From Anastatus disparis (taxonomy: Eukaryota > Arthropoda > Insecta > Hymenoptera > Eupelmidae), in NCBI GenBank assembly GCA_017163975.1, contig JAFFSR010000218.1, positions 3,224,001 to 3,288,000 of the forward strand: 64,000 nucleotides of DNA, read 5' to 3'. Every line of letters begins with the position of its first letter. The stretch's first letter is position 1. Both the position numbers and the translations under genes were made by a program. Below, one piece after another: positions 1 through 12,393 of the stretch. Under the pieces are notes generated by a model that saw nothing but the letters and a program-made list of their open reading frames with translations, did not search any database and had not been told where the DNA came from.

Positions 1-1708
1 AAATAATAATAGAAAATTAGTTTGACTATTAACCTGTGTTTTTGGTTCAAAATTTTTTTTTAATTGTATAAATCTTGAGTTTTTATAAATGAATAAAAAA
101 GTTATAATATACATTCGAACAGTTTTCCAAATTTATAATCTAACGATTTTAATTTTAAATTCTTTAAACATAATGGCTTGTAATTAAATCTCCCGTACCA
201 AGAATAATAATTATTTAAAGCAAATTTCAAACTTTTTTTCTGAAAATTTACTTTTGGGATAATCCCAATGACCCTTACATAATCTCTAAGACGTAATAAT
301 AATTTGGTCTTCCAAAAACAAGCCGTTCTTTATTAGAAGTTTCTCCATTACGTCGAAAATAACAGCATTCGAAAAACCATAATTTATTAGCTGATCAAAA
401 AAAAAAAGAAAGGAATCTTTAACCTCGAAATGCCAGGTATAAATTAGAGAGAAAGCCAAAATACATAAAAACTTAGAATGGACATGTATGGCCAATATAA
501 GGCAAGATAAAAGAAGAGAATGGTATAAAAGAAAAATGTAAATCGTCTCAAAAGAAACTATAACGATAATATAATGCGCATTAAGTTGTCGAATAGTAAT
601 ATAAAAAAAAGAAGCGAGGGTTGTTTTTCATGAATCTTTATATAAGGAAATAAAAGACAAAAATCTCTCGCTAGGGGAAAAATGAAAAGAATAAGAATAT
701 GCGGGTGGCAACAATATCTTTAAAAGGTGGTGCAAGAAATGAAAGAAAAGGCGCGAGCCAAGGCAAAACACCAGTCAAAATGGAAAAGAGCGTGAGAGAA
801 AAAAGGTAATAGCACCTGGTAAAAGAACATTCATTGAAAGCCGTCTGGTTGCTTTTTGATACAATAGCATAAAAGATATTTTGTTTTTCTTTCGTATAAA
901 ATATTAATACATTTTTTTTTGCTGGAAAATTCAGTGAATATTTAACGAAGAATATTGAACGTATTTACAAATATTTATAGTTATTTTTACACTGACTCTA
1001 CCAACTATAAGTAGTTTTTACACTAAAAGTATAAATTTTAAAATTAGTTAAAAGTATGTGAATATAATAATAGGAAATTGCTGAATGAAAATTTTTTTCA
1101 TGTATTAAATATTTATTTAACAATGTCTTAGGGTCAGAAAGACCCTGTAAAATTATTAAGGGTTGACTTTTACTAAAAATTTTTTTCAGATCATTTCAAG
1201 TATAATTAAATATTTTTTTTTTAAATAAAAATTTAATGCAATAAATTGTCTACGTACTAAAAACAATTTATTTTTATAACATTCACAAACAGAATTTTGT
1301 TTAATCCATACCCCTTTGCACATAACACATTTGATTAAATAAAAAAAAGTATATTCCTCAAACCGAACTAAAAATACTCTTCGGCTATAGCTTTGTTCTT
1401 TTCTCCTCAAAGAAACCACGCACATAACCTTAAAAAAAAGAAGATAAATAAAAAGCTAACCAAAAGAAGAGATATAAAGGAAGAAGAATAAACGAGTATA
1501 AGAAGGCAAACGAAAGCAACACTTCTTCTCCTAAAACTCCCTAACGAAAATGTATATAAGTATATCTCAGCAGGAGGGATAAGGCACCAAGCTGTCTGCT
1601 GTAGCCCAGAAGAAGAAGAATGGAATGCTTGGTATCCGGCTGAGTGAGAAAGAAGATGATGATGATGATGAAGGCTTTTGGTTGCAGCAGCCAACCACTA
1701 ACATGAAA

Positions 1709-1743
<35 letters not shown>

Positions 1744-2129
1744 AGAGAGAAAGAAAGAGAACCTGTCTAAAACTTGCACGCGCCTTTTTCTTTTCGAAAC
1801 GTCGGAATGTTTAGAGGCGCGAGTTTTTAAGAGGAATATTAAAAGTAGATTGGCATCGGAATTCTTATTCTTTTTCTTTTTCAAAAGAGGATGTATGTAA
1901 TATTAGTGAATGGGTTGTGTAGGTGCGTTTATGTTAGGCTCTTATCTTATATACCAGGTGAATTTTGGGTTTTATAGCATTGAATGAATACTTTTGTGTT
2001 TATCCAGTTGGGCTTTTGTGGGACGAAATTCGGAAGTACTTTTAAGTGATGACTTGGATTAAATGTAATAGAAGATATTCGAGTGGCTTCCATCATTGAT
2101 TTTGTGATGAACTTATATGATGTAGTATA
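1..2129. other. AT-rich non-coding stretch
   Basis: No supportable gene is visible. The sequence is very AT-rich, with purine-rich (GA) patches around 600-870 and 1380-1660. The open frames here are short, start at non-ATG codons or run through simple sequence, so they look like chance. The only structured piece is the compound microsatellite listed separately. Confidence 0.6.
1608..1760. repeat. Compound microsatellite (GAA, GAT, AT, GA)
   Basis: A (GAA)n run near 1608-1621 is followed by five to six GAT units at about 1655-1670. A TA/AT dinucleotide run covers about 1709-1743 and a GA-rich tail follows. It is simple sequence that is expected to vary in length between individuals. Confidence 0.85.
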
Positions 2130-2508
2130 AGTTCACTGTTCTTTATAAATAAAATTATAAAGAACAGTGAACTATTCAGTTACTGTAGTTTTCAAAAATT
2201 ATAATTTAATTCAAAGATTAAGAAAAAATGAATAAGCATTTCTTCTTTACAATATAAGCTACAGCAAGTAGATCGATTACATTTGATTGCTGCTTATTTG
2301 ATTGACTACATTTGATGTCAGGTTATGATAAAAATGATCATAACCTGACATTAAAAAATTTAATGAACAATATTGATTTTCATCAATATTATGGGTATCT
2401 CCATTTTCTCTATTTCATCTTCTTACTTTATTTCTTCCTTATCCTATTTCCACTTTATGTTATAGTCCACTTATAACTATATTTCGGAAACTTCCCACTT
2501 CCGAAATA
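2130..2508. repeat. Cluster of four perfect inverted repeats
   Basis: Four separate perfect hairpins follow one another. The first has 19-bp arms at 2130-2148 and 2155-2173 with a 6-nt loop. The second has 15-bp arms at 2315-2329 and 2337-2351 with a 7-nt loop. The third has 9-bp arms at 2369-2377 and 2382-2390. The fourth has 10-bp arms (TATTTCGGAA) at 2480-2489 and 2499-2508 with a 9-nt loop. The arms differ between hairpins, so these are independent palindromes and not copies of one element. There is no open frame across them. Confidence 0.85.
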
Positions 2509-5500
2509 ACGATTGATCGAAAATTGACCCACGTGGCTGGTACCATTCAAGTATATATGTATATCTTCACAATAGCTCATCGAAAATTGCCTGCAGCTTC
2601 AAAGCTAATAAAATAGCTGATTCAGCAAGATCACCACCAACGTTGCCCTATGCATTAATGACGTCGCGATTGATCAACAGTTTTTCTTCTTCTTTTTGTT
2701 TTTTGTTTCCATCCAGATGGTGTGAAAAGCATTGTGCAAAATTTTTCACGCCTGTCAATCGAGCTCCACCTTTCTCTTATTTTTCCATCTTTCATGCTTC
2801 AGTTCTCTTCTTTTTTTTTCTCTCGTGCCTTCTCTGTGTCTTACTCAATTTGGAGAGAAAAGACGTAAGAGTAAAAGGGAGAAGAAGTAGGAAGATATCG
2901 AAAATTAAAAGAAAAGTAATTTGTAAAAGTGGAAGATGAGCTGTGGAGTTCTATCTTCCTTTCTTCTTATGCCGTTAAATTCGAGAAGGCCAATGCACAA
3001 AGGAACGTGAAAAAAGAAGCGAGAAATAGAAGGCGTTTAGGTTAGTAGGTAAACATTTGCCAAGAAGATACTGTTGGTAGAAATGAGAAGTGGGCGTGCT
3101 AAAAAGGAAGCGTTAAATGACGAAATTAGAGATAAAAATAAGAAGGATAAGAGAAAATAGTTAAGAACCTAAGGAATTGCCATAAAGTATTTACAAATTT
3201 GGGACTTGCTACCGTAAAAAATATTCTGTCTCTAATATTTTATTGCAATACCATTGACAATATAGAGGATGTAAAACACCGTCATTACAAATATCTAAAA
3301 TTTTGTATTCTTAATTCAAAAGCTTAAAAAATGCCTGTTTTATAATGTTCCATTGTAACCAGTAAAAAGAATGATACAGAGGTATTCCAAAATATGAGAA
3401 AGCAAAAGGTATGACTACAGTTAAAAAATCAGAGAAACTACTGTTTTTAACTACATATAAATTGTACACCCTGCTATATCACTTTAAGGAAATAATTACG
3501 ATTGTTTAAGTTAGTTATTAACTTATCGATAGTATTTAGATAATTAGTGATGCTCTGATTTTATCCTGATTTGTTAACTCTTAGCAATTAATTCTTTAAG
3601 TCATTTTCTTCCATTATTCAAAATATAACTAAATATTTTAAACTAAATTAACATTATAAATAAAAATAAAAATTATCAAACATTAAATAAACTATAAGAT
3701 AGTAAAATTACGGATTAGATAATGAAACATCATAACAAAGATGCAAAAGAAAGAGGCATGCATAACGTGATCAGAAGCATTAAAGGAAGATTGAACCAAT
3801 CCTTTAATCTTCGTCATCACAAAAACAGGATAATGAAAAAAAAAGAATTTCAACAAAGAAACAAAAAGGCAAGAAAGAAAAAAAAGGAGTACGGTAAGGT
3901 ACACATAGGAAGCGCGCACTGAGTAATAATAAAAACGACAAACCATAACATAACGGGGGGGCCCTATATATATCCGGTGTATTGAAGCTGCTCGGCCGAG
4001 CGCGAGATATTGGATGTTTGGAAAATATAAGTAAGCTTAAAAACGCGAAGGGTACGTCTTGAAAATAGATCTCTTCAACCGACCTTCAAAAAGGTCCTCT
4101 TTATTTTTTCAAAATACTTTTTTAGAAATAAGATGATGTGTATATATACATACACGTATATTTTCGATATGCGAATTTTTTAGAATCCATATATAGGGAT
4201 CGTTAAGCCGGTGCATCCGATTTTATATTATGTATAGATTTTATACGCTTGCCATCTGGGGTTGCCTTCTTTTCATTCTCTCGTTTTAATTTTTTTTACT
4301 TCTTTTTATAAAAAAGAAGAAACAAAAAAAAAAAAACGGAGGATCTACGCACTTTTGCATCGATGAGAAGAATCTTCCTGGAAGTTTATATCGAACTACG
4401 TAATAATGAACGAAGCTATGAGACGCATGCGTTATAATGCTTTTCTTTTGATTGTAGTATGGAAATAATAGAAGAGCTTTATAATTCGCCGCCTTCATAA
4501 AGAAGCAGATGCAGATCGATTTTATTTTTTTTAGTTGGTTTAGAATGGGAATGATACAGTTTTTTAAATCTTATTTTATTGTTGCTCATCGGTTTTTTAA
4601 TTTTGTTATTGATGCCAGCCTAATATAAAATTATTTTTTTATCATTCATACATGAAAGTAAATCTCTTATGTTATTTGTAAGTACTCATATTCACAAGCT
4701 TTAAATATACTTATAAACAATTCACTTAGATTATTATTATTAGTTTATTTGTAATTAATTCTTTGAAAATAATAAATTTTTCATATGTTAAAAAGAAATA
4801 GTTCAGAAACATTTGAATTTACATAAGACTTTAAATTCATCCATTCATTAGTTTAAGATATTTCATCTTTTACTTACCAGTTAAAGACATCCAAATTAAA
4901 CAATCAGGGTTAACAAAATAATTTCTTAAATCAATCAATTTTTCATCAATTTTAACCAATTCAATTTAAACATTTATAACCATTTAAATATAGAAAACCA
5001 AAGACATGAAAATCCCAAGCAATATCAAATAACACGGATAAATCACTCAAATCACATATCATAAAAGCTCAACTGATACCTCGGAATAAAAATAGAAAAC
5101 TAAGAATTCTTTTCAAAAAACAATCCAACGTACGTAGCATCATATTCTAGTATTCGTCCCGCCTTTAACGCACCCAACATCTAAAGAGAATAGAGGAAAA
5201 GAAACGGCATAGCAAAAAGAAAGACTATATATAATAATAAAGAAAAGAAGAAATGAAAAAAAAAATCTAAATCCATATACAACTATTCCTTATCAGACTT
5301 TTTGGATTTAAAGATCGACGCGCACACCCTTGTGTGCTTCCTCTCATTTCTACTTACACACATGGACTTGTACATGTACACACACAAAAGCTTCAAATGT
5401 GTATGAGGCAGCAAAGTGCACGGAAATTCGAAAAAGGATTCCCAGTCACTTGATCCTTACGTATATAGCACACACGTTTGAATATACGCTATACAATAGA

Positions 5501-7719
5501 GTATATATAGAGAGAAGGAAATCAAGGGCCCCAGGGCGCCCCCCGGTTTAATAGGGACAATGAATGAAATCCCGGTAGCTTGATGCCTTGATTCTTATCT
5601 CTTGTATATATATACACTACGTTCGGACGTTCTTCTCTTTATACATTATTTGAATCATTGAAATCGTTACTGTTGAGATTTTCTTACTTTAGAATGTGTG
5701 TTTTTTTTTTTTATTATAAGGTAAGTTAAGGTGAGGGTCATGATCAACAACCCTTTCGATGATAATGTGGAATTGATATAGTATTTTTGAGTTCAGACTG
5801 GTATGGGACACGTGGACTAACAGATTTTTATAGATGCCGGTTTGTTACAATTGTTAGCGGTTGGTTCGTGCTGTTTTCTTACAATCATTTTGAAATAGTA
5901 CTGGATTAAAATTTATTGTGCAATAATAAAAGTAAACTAATTGTTCAGACCACTAATAGACATAACTACTAATAGTATAATCTTAATGTCTTTTAATTTT
6001 GAAATATTTTTTTTACATAAAATTGTGAGAAAAAACCTCATTCTTTCGATCCAACGCTCAATTTTTTAAAAATTATGGACAATTTAAAAATTTTACAAAA
6101 TAATTTGCTTTTGTTTTGTAATCGTATAATTATACAATACGATTTAATATACTATTTATTATTTAAATTATAATGCTTTTCTAATTACTTTTTTAAAAAC
6201 TGCACCATTACAAATGTTTGACTTAAAATTCTTAAATGAAAGAATAACAATTTATAATCAATACTATTGAAAAATAAACATGATTTCAGCTTATTGTAAA
6301 ACACTCACTTTGCGCATTAATGTCTAATTTCAAATTAAATGAATGATTTACATCTGACACAATGGCGTAAACAAAAATCTAGTTAAAAAACATAGTCACA
6401 TTTAACGACTCATTCGATCTCATACATATTTTATTTTCTTTCGTGCTGCATTTTATTTTTATACGCCTACATACAAACGTGTCGTGCAAAGTTGGAAAAA
6501 TCTTAATCATCTTCACCACAAATTTCAATAAAACAAACGAAGTAACCAGAAAAAAATAAATTCCAATTGCTTGTAAAAATAAAAATAATAATAAAATAAT
6601 AAAATAATCATTGCATCCACAACTCTACCTTAATTCAAATAAAATTTTCCAAATCCATTTATCGAATAATACGTGTACTTATCATGTTCCATTATTTCAA
6701 GTTACATTCACCACTAAAGCATTATAAATCATCGTCACATTTTACGTAAGACACATACAACGCCACCGACACGTGTTATGCGCGTATATATCGAGCGATA
6801 ATCGTGTAAAAACATTTTACAAGATGATTAATTACTTTCTTCTCGTGCTTTAGACTAAAGAGAAAAAGATTACTGGCCCGCATTAAGGCACTGATTGAAT
6901 CGACGATTGATTCGCAATGTTTATGGAGTATTTAGTACAACGTAATTTTACTTTATGGTTGCAAGTGTGTATGTTTTATTTATGAAAAAAATAAATTTAC
7001 AATAAATTATTTAATTTAATGTAATCATAATGTAATATCTCGTTTGCAAATAGCGAAGGTTGTACTTTATTTTGGATTGTATTAATTTTTATCCTTTTAA
7101 CTTGTTTTTGTTTCAAAAAAAAGTATATGCACTAAAACATCAATTGCCAATGAAATACTGAAAACAATGCTTATGGAAATCACTATGAAACTATCCATAA
7201 ACGTAAAAGCGTGACTTGTTACGCATTAAATATTATTCTTCATTTATACATCAAACGTCACATATATACAGACGATGAGAAGCGAGAAAGGAACAAGTCG
7301 TTTGTATTATTGAAGCTTATCGTTGCTTGTCTTCTTTTTCCATTCATTCGTCATACGTGTTATACACACTGTACATTTGTAATGTATATCTAAACACATA
7401 AATTTCTAAAGGTAAAACTGCCACGTTATGCCAGGGTGTGTCAATTGAACTTTCAAAAACTTTTTTTATTTTTAATGTTTTTTTTTCTTTTTTTTTAACA
7501 ATTCATTACTTTTTATTGGATACTTTGTAATATTGAATCAATTGTTCAATCATATGAACTCACAATTATTTTTGTATTAGATTTGTTATTTGATAAATTT
7601 AAACTAATATTTTAAAGGAATAAGGTAATCTATGTATGTAATTTTCTTACTAATCGATACACAAGTGCATAATGTATAAAAAAGCTCTTAAAAAATTAAC
7701 AAAATAAGTACCGCTAACC
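2509..7719. other. Non-coding mosaic of AT-rich valleys and mixed cores
   Basis: No gene can be supported. Less AT-rich cores lie near 2640-3130, 3730-4500, 5300-5640 and 6720-6900, separated by valleys. A GC spike sits at 5526-5547 (runs of G and C in otherwise AT-rich DNA), and a 12-bp GC palindrome GCTCGGCCGAGC lies at 3990-4001. Open frames such as 2643-2939 and 5330-5551 have simple-sequence or unrecognisable translations and I treat them as chance. Confidence 0.55.
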
Positions 7720-7722
7720 TCA

Positions 7723-7908
7723 ACCCTTGATTATTAAGTCATGTGAAAAATAAGCCTTCAATCGTTTCAAGCAAACTGTAAGAAGAAGAAAAAAACTTTT
7801 TCGCAATACAAATCCCTTGATCCTCGTTTCCGGGTGCACAGGCTCGCATGTCCTTCTGACCGAATTCTTCTCACGAAAAACCCGTGATCGCAGATAACTT
7901 TTAATATC
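7723..7908 (-). CDS. Unassigned open frame behind a strong acceptor, possible exon
   Basis: On the minus strand a pyrimidine tract ending TTTTCTCCAG is followed by about 60 open codons that run to a stop near 7720. The first part reads DIKSYLRSRVFREKNSV and has mixed, protein-like composition. The second half becomes simple (FFLLL) and is probably not coding. A possible donor, TTT|GTATTG, would end the exon about 100 bases in. I recognise no family. It lies in one of the less AT-rich cores, where chance frames are longer, so it is weak evidence for an exon. Confidence 0.2.
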
Positions 7909-8655
7909 CTCTGGAGAAAAAAATCAGAAAAAAATTTCACAATAAAGAAAACAAACGAGTTTTAATCTTAATTTTTCATGACCATACCTTAAAACTCCTT
8001 TTATTTCGTCGTAAGAAAAAGGAGAAAAAAAAATTGTCTATACTTAGGGTATTACTATACGTATCAAGGGCAATGAAACGGTCCTCTACGTATTACGGAT
8101 CACTGGCCAAGATCTTAATTTATGTTAACTCGTAGCGTACTATGTGCACTTATACAATGTAGTTTTAGTATTTTTTGCGCGATACTTGATACTTTAAGCG
8201 TCTTTTCTTAAACTCATCTAGTGTATTTAATTTTCTCGGTCACTATGCAGAATCACAGCCAGTGGACCGTGCGGATAAATAGGATGAGGAAGTTGCATGT
8301 GTAAAATTATTAAATATTTTTTTTAATGATTATGCAGTATTTTTTTCATGAAAATATGTATATAAGTACCAGTTGACTGTATAGCCAACACGTTCATGTG
8401 AAGTGTAATTTAATCTTAGCGAAGATATGTTATTAGGGGTTGCGCAACTTGCAGGTATGGACCAAATATAAAATGGACCTAGAGGGATGCTGTAATATTG
8501 TTTCATGACTTAGAGAGTTATGTGCTTATGTAAAATGAACTTTTTTTTAATTTGAAGTTTATTGTTCAAAGCTAACCAGAGGATAAAAATTACGCAGATG
8601 GTAAAGGTGCTTAATCTCTTAAGATGAACTAACGCATGAGATGAAGTGCTTGTAG

Positions 8656-8695
8656 TTTATCATTATTTAAATATGCATATTTAAATAATGATAAA
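8656..8695. repeat. 40-bp perfect palindrome, no spacer
   Basis: Two 20-bp arms meet with no spacer at the centre ATGCAT. The left arm begins TTTATCATTATTTAAAT and the right arm is its exact reverse complement. It could extrude as a cruciform. No flanking duplication marking a mobile element was noticed. Confidence 0.9.
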
Positions 8696-11600
8696 TAGAC
8701 GTAAATTTAATATTAGTTTAATTATTTATTATTCATTTATTATTATTACTTACGTAAGGTATTTCTGCTTTTTATCAAATATCTTCAGTACCAAAAACTT
8801 CATTAAATATTTGTTTGCAATATCTCTGAAAAATTCGAGAAGGAGAATCAAATTGAAGACTCTTAAATCACGATTCTTTACACCGTTAAGAATAGCATTT
8901 TAAATGTTTAAGTTAAACGTTATTCTAACTCATTATAAATTTAACTATTTTTTATTTTATCAATATGAAAAGAAAACGCTGTTGATAACCAATATATTCA
9001 AATTCCTCAAAATTTAATTTTTATCTCTTTTAAACGATCGTAAAGTACGTAAAATATTTTATAAGAATAGTTTAAATTATTTATTGAAAAATATTTACTG
9101 ACAAATGAAAAAGCTATCAATTTTTAAAACCTTTTCCTTAAATTATTCTTTTGAGCTGGTTTTTTGGTTTAATGAAGATAATAAAAACATATTAAAAATC
9201 ATTAGATTATCTTTTTTATTTTAATGTTATTCAGAAAATGAAATGCGTTAGCTGCGTTAAATAAAACATTAAATCGTCAATAAAATACAAATGCAGTACT
9301 AAACAGTATAAAAAAACATAACCTCAAATATCTTATAAACCAGTAGATCTTAAAAGACTTACAAATGACTGGAATCATAGATATAAAACAAGCATGATTG
9401 TGGGAAATTTTAAACTGATTCTTGTTAATGTATTTCAGTTATTGTAATGACTAATAAAACTACTGCACATCAAGGCTTGAAAATTTAACGAGACAAAATA
9501 CCATCACTAATAATTCAGAAAAATTCTATGGAATACTCTTAAATAGTTTCCAAGCTATAACAATATGTAAAAAGGATACTTTTATTCGTATATTAAAAAA
9601 ACTATGACTATCATAAACATTCTTATGAGCAATTACTTATGAATGAAAATTCTTTTAAATATATCTGTAAATATTTTATGAAAATCGATGTTTAAATACA
9701 AAAAAAAAATTTCAAAAATTAAAATTTCAAAAGTGGTGAAGTCGATTAAACAGTTTTCAAATGATGAACATTTAAATACATAAATATATTTTCTAAATAT
9801 TGTAGATATTGAATTTTCTATACTTCAAATAATTTTCTTCTAAATTAAAGTTACATCACTTCTGTCTAAAACTCTGAATAACTTAAATAATTTTAAAAGC
9901 ATATAAATATACTTTTTTTTTAATTTTATTAAATTGTGACCTAAATAAAACTTATATTTTTAATGCAATGCTGAGACTTTTAATATACCAAAGTTTTAAT
10001 CTATTTACAAATTTATATAAAAATGAACAGATCACAAAAGTAAATGTCTTCTATAACGTTTTCATTACAATAAAACGTTATTATCAGTGAACTGATTCGG
10101 AAAATAATTAAACAGTCACTACAAAAAAATATTTCTTTTGAAACTCTAAAAGGCATGAATTTAAAATTAACTTATTTAAATTAATTTCCTTTGAAAATCT
10201 TTATTACGAAATTATTCATCGACTGTTACAAATATAATTTTAATGAATAGAAAAGTCTTGTCTTTCCTAACTTTATTTAAAAAAAAAAAGAGAGATTCTT
10301 TCTCTTCCTTTTTTAAGCAATAAAGAGTTAAAAAAAAGACATACTTCTTTTGAAATATTTTCAAACAACATTTTTTTCTATGTCACGTATATACAAAGCA
10401 TTAAATACTCCTTTTTGATTTTTATCCGGTACAAAACCATCAAAGACTCAAATAAACTTTGAAAGAGACATTTTTTCTTTCTCTCATTGCTTTTTAATCG
10501 CCAAAGGTGTTAAATATTTTCATTTGCTTATGTATGTAATCCCTCTGTTTTCCTTCTTTCGTATTTACTTTTTTTTAAAGAAACGAGAAGCCGCTTAATC
10601 AGACACACAGCCAACCTACAACATAAAATACATCACCATTTTACATTTATTTGAAGAAAAAAAGAAGAAATTTTTTTTTCTCCTTTCTTCGATTTCATCG
10701 CAGCATATATAATAAAAAAAAATGTTTAAAAGGGTTTAAAAAAAAAAGAAAAAAATGTATATATTCTCGCTTTCTGCGTGTACACTTGAAGAGTTTTAAA
10801 CGTCAAAACTTCGCCGCGCTAAATTTAATGGCACGCCGCCGACGCCGCTGTTACCGTCGCCGCCGCCGTTGCTGCAGTGCAACGTCGAAATGAAAAATCG
10901 CGTCTAACTAACCGAAAAGAGGAGAAAAAGAAAAGTACAAAAACAGATTAATCGGAGAAGCGCGCGACCTCAAAAAGAAGAGAAGAAGAAGACTTGAACA
11001 AAAATAATAATAACAAAAAAAAGGGAACGCGCGTCGTATATATTTCAATATCAAAAGCAATGTATATACGTATAATCTTCTCTCTTTTTATATCAAGGTA
11101 TCGCTAATGAGATAGCGAGAAAAAAAAATTATACTTCCTATTTCCATTTTTTTCATACATACATATGTATAATCATTTTTTCGTCGTCAAAGCAAATTTT
11201 CTTCTTTTTTCTATATTATATATAAAACGAAAGTAGCGCGCAGAAGCTGCATACTTGTAAACTTTTCCACGTGGAATGTAAAAAAAAAATAAAATTGTAT
11301 GTAAATTTATTCGTTATTCATATGCATAGAAGCTTAGACTGATGTTATTTTTTATCATTTTATTTCTCTTTTTAATAAAACGAGTTTACGATCCTTTTAT
11401 AGTCAGAGGGTTTATACGTATATAGAAGCTGTACGTATATATATACACTTGTTGGGCATTTAATTATGCGACGTGATATATAAATAGATGGTTATATGTC
11501 GTAGATGTTTAACTAACGACATTTAGGGTAAAGGATTTTTCTTTTTTTTTCTATTTTTTTTCTTTTTTCAAATCTTGATAATTTGAGGAATGAAATGTTC

Positions 11601-12393
11601 TGAATATGAGCTTTCAGTGTTTAGGTTAACTTTAGTGGATTTATGAATATATGAATTTCAAAATTTTTTAAAAGGTAGCTTATTTTAATGGTTTTGAATT
11701 AATCGTAAATCTAATAATGTGACTTCATGTCATAAATATGTAATTGGTCCAATTATCAATTTTTATTTAATCTACGGGATAGGAAAGCTTGTATTTAATT
11801 TGCATTAAATTCATTTACAAATTGAAATTTGTTATGGTATCGTGTATATCTTAATTATTTGTATAAATTATAGAAAAATTAGAAACTACTGATAATTATT
11901 AAAAAATTAAAGTTTAGTGAAAGTTCAAATACGATATTGAATGTATGATACGTTTATATTTTTCATATCTTTAAAATTATAAATTTTAATTAATTTCATG
12001 TCACATTTTTGAGTTGACCAGTTTTCAACCAAAGAATCTATACTTCGAAAATTTTACAATTGACAGCTGTCTCAAGGTATAAGTTATTCAATGCACCCAT
12101 ATCTTCTACCCGAAAGTTTTAAAAAGATTAAAAATATTTTTCTCAAACTTAAAAAAATAAGAAAAGATATAAAATCTATCAAAGACGTCCATTAAATAAT
12201 CAACTGCCCACATTTCTCACAATCGAAAAGTAAAATAAAAACTAACGTGAGAATTTTAGTATCGCGTTTTCCCCAAAACACTCGACTCAACTTTTCAACA
12301 AATAAAACAATTGCTTGTATATATGCAAAAATCAAGTACTCATCATCTCATCTAAAATAAAAAAAAAATCTTGAAGTCGTTCCACATACTCAC
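8696..12393. other. Long AT-rich valley and one mixed core, no gene
   Basis: Positions about 8700-10550 form the longest low-complexity A/T valley in the window, with no core in it. A less AT-rich core follows at about 10790-11300. A short GC-rich trinucleotide-like patch (GCC/CGN units) at about 10826-10885 stands out. In one frame it gives a 21-codon arginine/cysteine-rich peptide, which is most simply explained by the repeat itself. Confidence 0.5.
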
